This document shows, piece by piece, positions 45,760 to 59,180 of a stretch of 64,000 nt of DNA. Source of the stretch: Pinus tabuliformis (taxonomy: Eukaryota; Streptophyta; Pinopsida; Pinales; Pinaceae). Each line of letters begins with the position of its first letter. Positions within the stretch are counted from its first letter, which is position 1. A model generated the notes under the pieces. That model saw only the letters and a list, made by a program, of their open reading frames with translations. It ran no database searches and was not told the DNA's origin. The DNA lies in contig CM062815.1 in assembly GCA_031772625.1 (NCBI GenBank), positions 914,344,979-914,408,978 on the forward strand, in the 5' to 3' direction. The position numbers and the translations under genes are program-made.

Positions 45760-48700
45760 ATGGACGCTCCAATTGCCATGGATGTTCGACCAATTTCAAC
45801 TCCTCATCTGGACTTAGACCATCTCCCTCTCACCAATAAAGATTTTCAAATTAAGGACATTGTTGTCCCAGAATCCCCACTGAAACTTTATTGCAGATAC
45901 AAAGACCTATTCCTTAATCATGCTGATAAAATTGGGCTTTAGGAATCCAATTTTCCCAAGTACTAATTCCCATAAGTACATATTTTCCTTGAAATTGTCC
46001 ATTATTGCCATGCAAACTATATCCCCAGTCAAAGAGAAGTGATGACCCAAAACCAGACTGTACTCTTTACCATCATTTCTAAATCCATCAATGAAATGAT
46101 CCAATTTCAGCTAGGACAAAACCTAATCCCTCTGTCAATTGGTGATCTACTGGACCAATTCCCCAAGCTGACCACTGCAAATCTTCCTGAAATGTTTCAA
46201 ACCTTCATCAGGGAAGTAAAATACATTCCAAAATACCCTCCTCAATATGTAGCTACCATTTTTCGCCTTTTGGGAAAGACATTGTAACTATGATATCAAG
46301 TGTCCTAGGTTATACTACCAGTGAGTACATAGATGAAATTATCCTGGCCCTCATGTCAATTTTCACTCCAGGACAGCCTCCTGCTGTCATCTATGATTAT
46401 GCCAAATTCATAGCCGATAGGATACATGAACAATTCCTAAGAATGAGTAATGAGAGAGTGTTCAAGTACTCCTCTGTGTTATACCACTTTTTCCTATATT
46501 TTCAAGGAGACAATTTCCATTTACTCTTCAGAAACTTGATACTAGAGGTCACCCTAGATCAGTGATTTTCTGGACTCCCTTTGTCCATAAACACCAGTCT
46601 CCATACTCATACTCAGATTTCATTGACCTATTTGTCCAGCCCATTATGACAATGTTGACAGGGAGTCCCCCTCCAAGAATAAGTGCAGACATCAAGAGAA
46701 TCCTACAGTTGCCTAAACAGTCCACGGTAGGTGATTGGTACTTGTACCAAAACCATACCGAGATTAGGATCTATGGATGTATGCTGCCACCTTATAAGCT
46801 CCCCATATACCTCCCAATGAGGTTATTTTCCTTAGAATATTATAGACAGATCATTAGTGCAGATGAGACCAATTTTGTGAGAGCCAAAAAGAAGGCAAAC
46901 TTCAAGATTAAAGACCAATTAGGCCCCTTTATATGTAATCCAAGGGAAGCAGGCCATGAAGCCAATGCAATGCTACAAAGTATGAAGTTCCAAAGGAGTT
47001 TTGTTTGGAGATATGACCCTTTGGAATTAATTTTTAAAAAGAGACAAAAGGTCAAGCTTGGACCTTTCATCCATCACCCCATTCCTGAAATTGAAGCCTT
47101 TGCAAATCAATCAGAATGGGTCAAAGGGACCTTAATAGATCAGGACAACACCAAAGTTGACACAGAAAATGCACTCATTTACTTGTAAAATCAGCTTGAT
47201 GAGAATTCTTTCCTACAGGTGCCAGGAGAATCACAGGTACAAGGAGAATCACAGGTACAAGAAGAATCATGGGTACAGGAAGATTCAAAAATATAAGAAC
47301 ATTTAGAGGTGCCAGAATAAACTGAAGTGCCACAACAAACAGATAGACCAGAGGCCATTATGAGTACCCCTCCAGCCTTACAGACTCCTCTAAATGAGGA
47401 GAGAAACTTAAAAATAGACATGGAAGGGGCTACTACTTCACAAGCCAAAGCAGAGACCAGCCATGCCAAGAGACAAAGATAGAATCCTTTTTCTGAGCAG
47501 GAATATATAGAGGATTCAGCTGAGGTCACCAATACAAAGGTGGAAAGGAGCAGACCCACCACTCCATCAGGGAGCATGCATGAACCAACAACCTCCCAAA
47601 CTCAAATATTGGCAAGACAACAAAGTGTGGAGGTATCTTCTTTTAGGGTGCCAACAGACAAGGACCTAGACATAAAGGAAAGATATAAGGAAATTAAAGC
47701 TAGAAATGAGAGGCTAAAAGCCCAAACATATGCACAATATTTAAAGATGGCTCCGACAAATCAAACCAGGCTCATGTCAGCCTTTGATGTCAAGGAGGGT
47801 AAAATTCAAATGACATTCATGAAGCCCACCACTCAGCAACCAATAACAACAGCAGACTTCAAAAAGATAGACTTCGAGGTGCTCGCAAAGGACATCCATC
47901 CTATTGACCAGATAGAGCTGCATAAATAGACAGGGGAGATGATATACTCCACCTTGACAGGGAAAGCCATTGCAACCCACCAATTACAGAATTCGCTGAT
48001 TAATATATCAGCACAGTTCCAGTTAGAGAAGGCCACCTCACAGGCCAAGAATACAAGAATCAAGTCCTTAGAGGACTTAGTTACAGAGTTGGGACATGAT
48101 CCCAAAGATGTAAAGGCCACATAAAAAATAATCAAGAAGAAAAATGATGATATAGTTGCACTAAAGAAGCAGCTCAATATCCCTCCCTTGCATCATCCAC
48201 AAACACAAGAAGTCCTAGAAACACAGCAAGGACATGAAGAGCTTATGGACTTGGTCCTAAAGCTAAATGACCAGCTAAAGGAAATAGAGAAAGAGTTGGA
48301 CATATTGATTCAATCCAAAAAAAAGTGATCTGGCCACCACTTCTAAGACTGCCATCCCCACTGTTTCTACTGCAGTCCCTTCAACATTGGCAGCATCATT
48401 GGCCCCTACAGCTCCACCTTCCACATCACTACCAATCACAGATTAGTCTACTATAGTAGCAAGTTCATCAACAGAAAAAATAGCAGAATTGGTAAAATCC
48501 GTGGAGGATATGTCCATCCAGGCAACAGAGCTAAAGAAATTAAAAGAGAAAGTGGAAATTTTGGAGACTGACTGTAAACTTTCCCAAATTCAACAAAGAG
48601 AAGAAACACAGAAAGCTCTAAGGATGAGTGAGAAAATCAAACCCCTGGAGAAAGATTTGACACTACAGAATCCACTAGGCTAGACCAAGGAAATGCTCTG

Positions 48701-49310
48701 GGCCAACATCATTGACTCTATCAATGATGTTTGGCCATCAATTCAAGTTATATTCGAGCAAACTAAACTAGTGAAGATAGCTACTGAGGCTATCCAAAAG
48801 GTAAGAGAGGAGTTGGGTGATATTCCCGAGGATGCAAATAGACTCATCCACTTCCTGAACAGTAAAAACAAATATGAGCTCCAGGAGCTTGACATAGAAG
48901 ATAGGACTAAAGCTATCTTAGAAATCAGGAAGGTTCTCTCTAAGAGAAATATCATGTTAAATTTAGAAGAAAAGTTCCAAAACATGCAGGTGGCCATTGA
49001 TAGATTCATGGCTAAATTTCAAATTTTGAGGGAAAAAGGCCTTCCAAGTCCAATGGTTATCAATGATAAACTTATGACCTAATTGAATTATGGTGACAGA
49101 TTAAGAAATTTTCCAAACGAGAAAGCAATCACTTCTACAATCAAAGCCATGCCAATAGGAAAAGTACTCTATGACACTTTTGAGAACCTGTTCTTTTTAG
49201 AACATGAAATAAAGCCTCTATTCATCACAAAGCCAAATTTTTCAAAATACACAGAGGCAGATGAAATTTACCGAAGGATGCTTAATGTGAAATTACCTGA
49301 GGATGAATAG
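45760..49310 (+). pseudogene. Coiled-coil protein frame, copy 2 (decayed, several breaks)
   Basis: This has the same layout as copy 1 and includes the N-terminal part missing there. The start is at 45760 (MDAPIAMDVRPIS). A helical globular region follows, with DLLDQFPKLTTANLPEMFQ and PAVIYDYAKFIADRIHEQF. The conserved block holds PPRISADIKRILQLPKQ, GDWYLYQNHTEIRIYGC and MRLFSLEYYRQII. Then come an acidic Gln/Glu/Pro linker with short (GTGCC)AGGAGAATCACAGGTAC-type repeats (about 47220-47280), a helical block and coiled coils. The conserved C-terminus includes PNFSKYTEADE. It is clearly not intact. The best guess is an element-associated or multicopy gene of unknown function; no hallmark enzyme is encoded. 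Confidence 0.6.
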
Positions 49311-50460
49311 TGGGAGAAAATGAAATATTTACTAAGAAAAATCTTACATCAGAAAGTTACCACAATAAATTTGAAGGCAACCAGGTAAAACAAGTAAAGG
49401 TAGATTAACAGGGTCAAAGAGTAATAGAGTCAAAGAGTAGCAGTTAAAGATTAAAGTAAAGAACATTCCAGCATAAAAATGATACAACTATCAGCCAGCT
49501 TAAAGGGATACAACTCAATTGCAAATAGCCAGCACTACCACAATAAAAGGGACAGCATGATGCTGTTTTCCATCTGTTTCTATCTTTATGCTTGAAGATA
49601 TTTTGATTCCTTAGATTAAATCTCAGATTGTTATGAGATATTTTGTAATTATTTTTTGTATAAATACTTCATACTTCGAAGTATGTAGGGTGGATTCAAA
49701 GACATTTTTATAGACTTCTTCTTTCAAACTCAAAATTCTATTGTATCAATGATTAGATTGGCTTGCTGGACCAAGGAATAAAGATCAGATATTTTGCAGG
49801 ATCCCTGTGTAAAGCGAATATCAAATAAGTATTCTATCTTGTGTAAATGTTGTTTTTCTTATGTTTTCCATAAATATTTTATGTATCTTTTGAGTTCTAA
49901 AAGTTATAACATGGAATGATATTTCAGAAATTGCTTTAATGCACTCTGTCTTAATTGTTATGCTTTAACAATGTTTTCTCTAAATACTTGAGTTAAGGAA
50001 TTCTTCACCGCTCCTTAGTTTAGGTAATCTTTTGATCTATATAAAAGGATTCTTCATTGCCCTTTGTTCATGATTACCCCCAGTTCCTCATTCTGATCCC
50101 CGTCTAAGGATTCTTAAGTGCCCTTGCATCCTAGTTAGAATCATCTCCATCCATTTGGCCCGAAGATTTTCCTTTTGCTTTGCTAGCTTGCCCTGTAGAC
50201 ATTCCCTTTAGTGATCTGGTCCAGTCATGCTATCCTTTAGTCGACTCCATAGCCCAATGATTTGAAACCCTTGCTCTATCCATCTGTTCCAATAATTCCA
50301 CCACCCAACCTCAATTTCAAAATCAAAACCTCATAGAACTTTAATAACTAGCCTAAGATCCCATAAAAACAAAGTTAAATCATAAAGAGAGAGTCCTCTT
50401 TGAGAATAGGTTGGGTAGAATCCATACTTAAAAGATTGTTTTGTGGTTACCTCAGATTAT
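49311..50460 (+). repeat. 3' flank of coiled-coil copy 2, LTR-like
   Basis: It is homologous in blocks to 2902-4035. The last ~120 bp match 3920-4035 best. There is no gene. Confidence 0.45.
49659..49685 (+). promoter_or_regulatory. TATA box followed by a 16-bp perfect palindrome
   Basis: TATAAATA at 49659-49666 is followed three bases later by CATACTTCGAAGTATG (49670-49685). It corresponds to the TATA-stem arrangement at 3236-3267. Confidence 0.6.
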
Positions 50461-50650
50461 GCCCTCTTCTAATAACTTCTAGGGAAACTCTGAGTGATAA
50501 CATAAGACACACCTATTTATAGCCATTTACATACAATCCCATGGTCTACGGACCATTGGTGGATCTCAAAACCGACTCAAACTTTACATAAACAAGGGGA
50601 TAAAACCCCTTTGAATCCTAATCATCTACGCGCTTCGCATAGAAAAACAG
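50461..50650 (-). repeat. LTR-like promoter fragment cut by Copia
   Basis: On the minus strand, TATAAATA (50514-50521) lies next to a decayed palindrome, CCATGGTC-TACG-GACCATTGG (50539-50559). This is the same pairing as at 20193-20226, and the homology runs on for ~90 bp beyond. It ends abruptly at the Copia LTR (50651). Confidence 0.5.
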
Positions 50651-51528
50651 TGATAGGTTAACCCGATAATGCAATATAAATCAAAGGAGAATATTATAAC
50701 CTACTTCTACTATCAATTTGCGGAAGCTTAAAGATCGAGCTGAATAATATAACCAGAAGAAGAAGAATCAATGGCACAATACACATGAAAATACTTTCGG
50801 GAAAGCCACAGCTAAAAACCCCACACTATTGTATTATCATACAAGGTAGAAATACATAAGAATTATACAAAGCCTTAGCTCTCACACCTAGCCAGATGTC
50901 AGTACAATCCTCGCAAATTCTCACAGGAAATCCAGGCTTCTCTCCAGCCTTCCTCTTTTCCTTCCAAGCTCCTATTTCCTTGCACTGTTCCTTCTGGATG
51001 ATCTTCCTTTACCAAGTGGAAAACTCTCCTCCAAAACTACACAATCCTCAAGGATAATCCTTGACTGCATGCATGAGTTTTCTCCATGAGAAAACACATG
51101 CAACTGATAGTACACTATCCTTGACATTAATCTCAACTGGGTCTTTCTCATAATAGACATGCATGAGTTTCTGATGAGAGAATCTTTAGTTAACTGGAGT
51201 AGCACTAGTTGAGTGCATTAATGCATCAACTGGCTGTTAACTCACTATTAGTTCCTCAAACATTTTGGAACTAATTTAACTGGACTTAACTTAGTAAATT
51301 GAGTTAACTAATTACAACTCAAATATAACTCAATATTATCTCCTTAATTTAAGGGATAACTCTTGCATGACTTCAAAAAGACTTCTAACTTGAATTTCTC
51401 CAACTAATTAATTTAAAATAAATTAATTAATTATTTCCAAGTAGTTGTTAAGACTAAATTCGAATTTAATTCACAATTTAATTCAAGGAAAAATTAAATT
51501 GGAATATTCTTGTTGCCATATTTCAACA
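50651..51528 (-). repeat. 3' LTR of Copia unit A
   Basis: Minus-strand TG...CA ends. It is homologous along its full length to 55677-56555 and interrupts an LTR-like repeat on its left. Confidence 0.92.
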
Positions 51529-54500
51529 CTCCCTGTCAACAAGAAAGGGAATATCTGCCACCCTGATCCTATCTCTATGGAACTCGAATTTACACTTTGA
51601 CAATGCCTTTGTCAAAATGTCAGCGTCTTGCTCCTCTGTCGAAATATACTGCAGCAACATGATCCTCCTTGCTACACAGTCTCTGAGATGATGATACCGG
51701 ATGTCGATGTGCTTGGACCTATAATGAAATAATGGATTCTCAGAGAGTTTGATACAACTCTGATAATCACAATAGATCACAGTTGCATCCATCCTCTGAT
51801 CAAACAAGCCAACTAGGATTTTCTGCATCCATATGGCCTCAGATTTTGCCTGACTTGCAGCCATGTATTCTTCCTTTGCTGAGCTAAGTGCAACTGACCT
51901 CTATTTCCTACTGTACCAAGAAACTGTCGTTGACCGAAGGTTGAAAATCCCTCCTGATGTGCTCTTACGATCTGATGGACTCATTGCCCAATCTGCATCA
52001 GTGAAGCCCTGTAGCTTCACTCCCTCTATCCGTCTGTACCATAATCCATGCTAAGATGTGCCTTTGAGGTATCTCAATACATGCTTTGCCACCTTCCAAA
52101 ACATCTTGGTAGGCTGAACCATCGGTTGACTCAGATGGTTCACCACATAGCACAAATTTGGTCATGTGTTCACCAAATACCTGAGTTAACCCACAAGCTG
52201 CCTATAAACAGTAGCTTCGACTACTTTCCTTGAAGTAGCATCCTCCTTCCTCCAGTTACCTACTATAGGAGTCTGCATCGGTTTTCACTTCTCCATGTGG
52301 AATCCCCTGAGTTTCTCGTTGGCATACTTGCCCTGAGACACAAATAACTCCCCATCCTTCTCCCACACTTCCATGCCAAGGATGTAATGCATGGGAACCA
52401 TGTCTTTCATCTCAAATTCTCTTGCAAGGTCCTCCTTGCAAGACATGATCAACTGATCATCACTAGTCAATATGAGATCATCAACATAAAGTATGATGAT
52501 CAACAGCTTACCTTTCACCACGATGTGGTACATGTTTGCATCCGCTTCACTCTTTGTGAAGCCCAACCCAGTGAAGTAGTTTTCTATCCTGGTGTACCGA
52601 GGTGCTTGCTTCATCCCATACAACTCTCTCTTGAGTTGGCACACATGCGACTCACGATCGAAGGTCTCAAAACCTTCCGGCTGCTCTATGCACACCTCTT
52701 CCTCAATCTGGCCATTGAGGAATGTAGTCTTCGCATCCATCTGATGGATCTTCCAACCCATCTGTGCTGATAGTGCCAACATAGATATGATAGATAAGTA
52801 CCTTGCGATAGGAGAAAAAGTCTCATTATAGTCAATCCCCTCAACCTGTGAAAAGCCACTTGCAAAAAATCTTACCTTGTGCTTCTCCACACTACCATCA
52901 ACAACTTGCTTTACCTTATAAAGCCAACAGGAACTCACAACTGACTTGTTCTCCAGTCTCGGAACCACATCCCACACACTGTTACGAACTATGGAGTCAT
53001 ACCCCTCCACCATAGCATCAACCCAAATCAGCTGCTGCATTGCTTCCTCAAAGGAAGATGGCTCGGTCTCAACACATTTGCGAGCAAGGTCCATGTATCT
53101 AGTGTACCTATCAGGTGACCTCCTTTATCTCTGCTGAGAAGATGGTGCTCCCACATTCTCTCTCGCATCCTCCAACAATCTGTCAGCTTCTCTTGTGCGC
53201 TTGTGTCCATCTCTAGAAGACTTTTCTTGAGTGGATGTCTCCACTCCTGGAACCTCTGCATGTGGCTACTATGCATCAGTCTGAGGCTCCTCCTCCTTAG
53301 GAACCAACAGTTCCTCCACAGCCTGTAGTTGAAGCTCCCTCTTAAGGGAAACTCGCATGGCCTTTTTCTCATCGAACTTCAGATCTCTGTGAACCACTAT
53401 CCTCTGACTGGTATGCAAGTACACTCGATAGTTGTGAGGTGTATCAGTGTACCCCACAAATATCCACAACTCTGTTGTCGGCTCAAGCTTCTTTCATGCA
53501 TCCTTTGTCACATGGCAATGTACCGATGAGCCAAAGATCCTGAAGTGACCCAAATCTGGTCTATTACTAGAGAAAGATTCCTCAGGTGTCTTCATCCCAA
53601 GTATGCGTTGCAGGCTTCTATTATGCAAATAGACTGCTGTATTGCATGCCTCAGCTCACAAGTGAAGTGGTAGGCCTTGGTCATGCAGCATTTCCTGTGA
53701 TGCTCCTACAATAGCTCTATTCTTCCTCTCAGCCACCCTATTATTTTGTGGGTTATGAGGTGCTATCAACTCTCATTTAATTCCTTCCACTGCACATAAG
53801 TCCTTAAACTCTTGAGAGACATATTCTCCAATGTTGTCACTTCTCAAGGCCTTGATATTATTCCCTGACTCTTTCTCGACCAAAGCTTTGAACTCACAAA
53901 ACTTTGTGAAAGTTTGGTCCTTCTTTTGCATGAAATAAATCTAACATTTATGAGAATAGTCATCAATGAAAATCACATAATACCTTTGCTTCAATGTGGA
54001 TGCCGTCAAGAATGGTCCACACAAATCAGTATGAACTCTCTCTAAGATAGCCTCTACTCGAATGTCTCGATCATGAAAGGAAGACTTGGTGTACTTTCCC
54101 AAGGTACAACCTTTGCATGTGTCAACTTGCTCAAGTTTACCTTTGGGAAGTCCTGTGGATATCTGTTGCATTATATTCAAAGCCCCATGATGCAAATGGC
54201 CCAACCACCTGTGCCACAACTCACTGATGTCTTGGCTTTGCATCAATTCTACTTTCGTACTCAATGCTAGACAATCATCTAGCTCTAGTTTATAGAGATT
54301 CTTCACCCAAATCCCTATCCTCTTGCTCTGACCCGTGGCTATGTGTCTTACAAACGCCTTTCCTTTACTTAAGGCAACATTGTAGCCTTTTTCCTCCAAC
54401 ATCGTGACCGATAGCAAGTTCTTCTTCAGTCCAGGCACATACACCACATCTATCAAGGTGAGAGGAGCTCCATGCTCCCTCTAAAAAGCAACTGTGCCCA

Positions 54501-55582
54501 CTCCTAAAACACTATACCTTCCACCGTCACCCATCTCTATGCGCATCTTGATGTCTTTCTTCTCCAAGGCACTGAATAAATTTTTATCACCTGTCATGTG
54601 GAATGCGGCTCCACTGTCAAGATACTAGACACAACCCATCATCGATGACACCATGCATGTGATGAGGGTAAAGTCCATTTCAAACTGAGAGGCTAATGCC
54701 TCACTTTCCAATCCTTCTGAGGATCACTTCTTGGACTTCTTCGATGGGAAATTAGTTGCATAATGTGCCATCCTGTGATAATTAAAGCATCTTACTTTAG
54801 ACATGTCACCCTTCTACCCTCCATGTGAAGAATTTGATTTGAAATGGGAAGCCATCCCCTTCCCTTTCCTTGCCTTACTTGCTAAGGCCATATTTTCTTC
54901 ATCGTCATTCTTGGATGAAGAACCATCTTGTGTGCTCCTCCTAATCTCCTCCTGCGTAAGATCTGACCAAAATCGTTCTCAATATAGTAGTTTCTCCCTT
55001 CCATTCACAGAGTCCTGGTAGCTATTCCAACTCTTTATAAGGCTAAGGAGAGTGAGGCTCACCATATCATCATCGGAAGTAGTTATTCCCACACTACCAA
55101 GCTCATCTCTGCAAGTGGTGAGCTTTTTCAGATATGTGGAAATAGTATTGCTCTTCTCTATCTTGATTCTTCAAAGCTTATCCTTGAGCACCAATTTCCT
55201 CTAGTAGAGGTCCTTCAATGTCTTCCACATTGAAAATGGATTATCCTTCCCATGGAGACTCGAGACAATATGGTCTTGAACTCCCTCAAGGATGATCTGT
55301 CTCGCCTTCGCTACACACTTCTTCAACTCAGCCAATTCTTGTGCATTAGCTGAAGCTGGATTTGGGATTTCTTGATCGATGAATTCCTTCAAGCCATTAT
55401 CTTCTAATATAGCCTCCATTCTATCTTTCCATGCTATGTAATTCAAGCCACCTTCCAAGGCATACTCGAGTCTCAAGCAATAGAACGCCATTGTCCAACC
55501 TTGAAGTATGATATGAATTCAATTTGCACCCACAACCCCGAACTTCAAACTTCAAATTCTCTTCTCAGTATATTGTTCACAA

Positions 55583-55676
55583 CTCCGATACCATGTAGAA
55601 AATATCTACAAATCCACCTCTGATACGATGTAGAAAATCTCTACAAATCTAGCTCTGATACCATGTAGAAAATATG
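55583..55676 (-). repeat. Triplicated primer-site segment of Copia unit A
   Basis: Three ~35-bp direct units each contain CT(C)(T/C)GATAC(C/G)ATGTAGAAAAT. The one nearest the LTR gives the exact minus-strand primer site TGGTATCAGAGC (55652-55663); the two outer ones carry near-matches. Confidence 0.85.
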
Positions 55677-56555
55677 TGATAGGTTAACCCGATAATGCAA
55701 TATAAATCAAAGCAGAATACTATAAACTACTTCTACGATCAATTTGTGGAAGCTTAAAGATCGAGCTAAAAAATATAACCAGAAGAAGAAGAGTAAATGG
55801 TACAATACACAGGAAAATACTTTGGGGAAAGCCTCAGGTAAAAACCCCACACTATTGTATTATCATACAAGGTAGAAATACATAGGAATTATACAAAGCC
55901 TTAGCTATCACAGCTAGCTAGCTCTCAGTACAATCCTCATAGATCCTCACAGGAAATCTTGGCTTCTCTCTAGCCTTCCTCTCTGCCATTCAAGCTCCTA
56001 TTTCCTTGCGCTGTACCTTCTGGATGATCTTCCTTTACCAAGTGGAAAACTCTCCTGCAAAACTACACAATCCTCAAGGATAAATCTTTGACTACATGCA
56101 TGATTTTTCTCCATGAGAAAATACATGCAACTGATAGTACACTATCCTTGACATTAATCTCAACTGGGTCTTTCTCAAAATAGACATGCATGAGTTTCTG
56201 ATGAGGGAATCTTTAGTTAACTGGAGTAGCACTAGTTGAGTTCATTAATGCATTAACTGATTGTTAACTCACTATTAGTTCCTCAAACAATTTGGAACTA
56301 ATTTAACTGGACTTAACTTAGTAAATTGATTAAATTAATTACAACTCAAATATAACTCAATCTTATCTCCTTAATTTAAGGGATAACTCTTGAATGACTT
56401 CAGAAAAACTTCTAACTTAAATTTCTCCAACTAATTAATTTAAAATAAATAAATAAATTATTTCCAAGTAGTTGTTAAGACTAAATTTGATATTAATTCA
56501 CAATTTAATTCAAGGACAAATTAAATTGGAATGTTCTTGTTGCCATATTTCAACA
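55677..56555 (-). repeat. Shared Copia LTR (5' of unit A, 3' of unit B)
   Basis: The primer site of unit A lies on one side. On the other side lie the polypurine tract and RNase H end of a second copy (56556-57265). One LTR therefore serves two internal regions. Confidence 0.9.
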
Positions 56556-57265
56556 CTCCCTTTCAATAAGAAAGGGATTATCTGCCATCACGATCCTATC
56601 TCTATGGAACTTGAATTTACAGTTTGACAATGCCTTTGTCAAAATGTCAGCATCTTGCTCCTTCGTTGAAATATACTGCAACAACATGATCCTCCTCGCT
56701 ACATAGTCTCTGAGATGATGATAACGGATGTCGATGTGCTAGGACCTATCATGAAATATTGGATTCAGAAAGAATTTGATACAACTCTGATAATCACAAT
56801 AGATCACAGTTGGATCCATCCTCTAATCAAACAAACCAAGTAGGATTTTCCGCATCCAGATGGCCTCACATGCTGCCTGACTTGTAGCCATGTATTCTAC
56901 CTCTGCCAAGCTAAGTGCAACCAACCTATGTTTCCTACTATACCAAGAAACTACCGCTGACCCAAGGTTGAAAATCCCTCCTGATGTGCTCTTCCGATCT
57001 GATGCACTCCCTGCCCAATATGCATCAGTGAAGCCCTGTAGCTTCACTCCGTCTGTTCGTCTGTACCATAATCCATACTGAGATGTGTCTCCGAGGTATC
57101 TCAATACATGATTTGTCACCTTCCAAAACATCTTGGTAGACTGAACCATCGTTTAACTCAACTGGTTCACCACATAGCACAAATCTGGTCATGTGTTCAC
57201 CAAATACATGAGTGAACCCACAAGCTTCCTATAAATAGTAGCTTCCACTACTTCCCCTGAAGCAG
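56556..57265 (-). mobile_element. Copia unit B, 3' end only (RNase H)
   Basis: The minus-strand frame 57149-56823 gives the RT end and RNase H (HVLRYLGDTSQYGLWYRR, GFTDAYWAGSASDRKSTSGG). The sequence stops at the LTR of Element 5, which inserted here; the remainder should lie beyond the window. It is homologous to 51529-52240 of unit A. Confidence 0.88.
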
Positions 57266-59109
57266 TGTTGGGTCTTGAAAATGTCATTCATTTCCATTAC
57301 ACTTTCACTATTATGTCCATTATATCACCTCCACTTCACCTCCATTTCACTACTATGTCACTACATTCACCCCACTTTCATTATCTTTGGGCCACATTTA
57401 TGTTTTTCCAAACTTTATTAATTCTTAGCCTTTTTAAGTGAATTTGTGGTTAAAAATTAGAAAATAATGTGCATATGCTTATACCTAACAAATGGGTTGA
57501 GATTTTTGACATGTGTAGGTTGAAAGGAGGCTTCTAGAAGACCCTTATGTGGCATTCTAAGGCCAAATTCGAATTTGAGTGGAAAGAATCATGGGATCAT
57601 GAGGATATGTGTCACATCTCCTAATTATATTGTAACTCTAAGAAGACATGTATCTTATCAGTTCCTACTTTGATTAGGACTCTAGAGGGAGAGATTCATG
57701 GACTCTCATTAATGAGATGGCTTCTCATCTTTTTGTATAAATAGAAGATCTCTCTCCTTCATTTGTTAGCTTATGAGTTCTTAAATCTTAGCTTGTTAGC
57801 TTGTGAGATGGCTTTGGAAAGCTTTGGAGAGCTTTGTTGTACTTTGTAATCTTGAAGAATTTGCATAAAGCTTTGATGTTCTCAACATGGAAGGAGATGT
57901 GAAGTAGATGTCACGGAGCATATTAGAATGTAAGGTAGAGTAGATTTCATTTTGTAATTTTGCTTTGATTTCATTATGTCATTTGATTGCTTTCAAGTTT
58001 GATAGTTTAGATTTTCCATTCATGCAATTTTAATTCATGTAAGTGTGTTCAACCGGTTGATTGTAGATTAGTTTTTTCTTTATATGTTTTTGCATCAACT
58101 AGTGACATGAGATTAACCTCTTTGCTGACTTTGCTTTTCTTAGTTTTTTTTAATTCCAGTTCTGTTTTGATTTCAGTCTTGTTTACTTGCTTTGTTAGTT
58201 AGTTTAGAAATCAACTTGCTCATATAATTGACGATTACCTTCGAAAGCCATAACGGGACTACTGGCGAGGGATCAAATTATGAATGTGTGATTTGATTTT
58301 AGTTTTACTTTTTTGCAATTAGATATTAAATTACTCATATCATTGACGGTTACCTACGAAAGCCATAGTGGGACTACTGGAGAGGGATCGAATTATGAAT
58401 GTGTGATTTGATTTTAGTTTTACTTTTTTGTAATTAGATATTAAATTGCTCATATCATTGACGGTTACCTCTGAAAGCCATAGAGGGACTACTGGCAAGG
58501 GATCGAATAATGAATGTGTAATTTGATTTTAGTTTTACTTTTCTGCAATTAGATATTAAATTGCTCATATCATTGACGGTTACCTCTGAAAGCCATAGTG
58601 AGACTACTGGCGAGGGATCGAATTATGAATGTGTAATTTGATTTTAGTTTTACTTTCCTTGCAATTTTTTATTTCTTTGAGTGCAATAGCTTAAATCTCT
58701 TTTCTATATTTAGACAGCAACAGAGATAATAGTTTCATGATCAGTAGTTCATTATTTACTTGTTTAAATAGTAGCACATTTTCCATTCTTGTTCAAGCAT
58801 TACTGTTATAACTAGTATATTCTAAGACCTTCTGAAGTGTTAAGTTCTGGAAATCATTATAGAGGACATAATTTCCTTAAAATCTATATCCATACTTGCC
58901 TTCTAGAGACTTAGGAATAGGATTTCCATTTGCATTAGATACTTTAGGAGATCAACAAGAACAAAACCCCAAAACAAAATAAAATCTATAAAACAACGAA
59001 GTAAGAAAAAGGTTAACTACGCACATATGGTGCACCACACTTCATCAATTTATGATACCCGGATTGATAATTTATGTAGATCAATTTAAGACGTTAAATT
59101 GACTAGACA
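57266..59109 (+). repeat. 5' LTR of Element 5
   Basis: 1844 bp. TATAAATA is at about 57736-57743 and a 115-bp tandem array at 58219-58665. Confidence 0.9.
58219..58665. repeat. 115-bp tandem repeat inside the LTR, about 3.9 copies
   Basis: Units start CTCATAT at 58219, 58334, 58449 and 58564, each exactly 115 bp apart. Each contains TTGACGGTTACCT, GAAAGCCATAG and a GGACTACTGG-type phrase. Confidence 0.92.
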
Positions 59110-59113
59110 TTTT

Positions 59114-59131
59114 TGGCGTCGTTGCCAGGGA
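59114..59131 (+). other. Primer binding site of Element 5
   Basis: TGGCGTCGTTGCCAGGGA, two changes from the Athila-type site, four bases after the LTR end. Confidence 0.88.
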
Positions 59132-59180
59132 AGTGTAATTAGGAGACCTTATTTCTTACATCTAAAAAAATTTAATAATT

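Larger units (their letters stand above)
50651..56555 (-). mobile_element. Copia element, unit A (LTR-gag-pol-LTR), decayed
   Basis: LTRs at 50651-51528 and 55677-56555 (878/879 bp, minus-strand TGTTGAAATATG...AACCTATCA) differ by roughly 6%. Read on the minus strand, the order is classic Copia. A gag start (MAFYCLRLEYALEGG) lies at 55491-55201, a knuckle region and protease at about 54800-54600, and the GAG-pre-integrase zinc motif with integrase start (ELWHRWLGHL, VHTDLCGPF) at 54456-53941. The integrase end is at 53469-53030, reverse transcriptase at 53094-52285 (GWKIHQMDAKTTFLNG, IILYVDDLILTSDD) and RNase H end at 51864-51523 (DADILTKAL). The initiator tRNA-Met primer site and a polypurine tract (GACAGGGAG, 51529-51537) are present. 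It is broken, with many interruptions. Confidence 0.92.
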
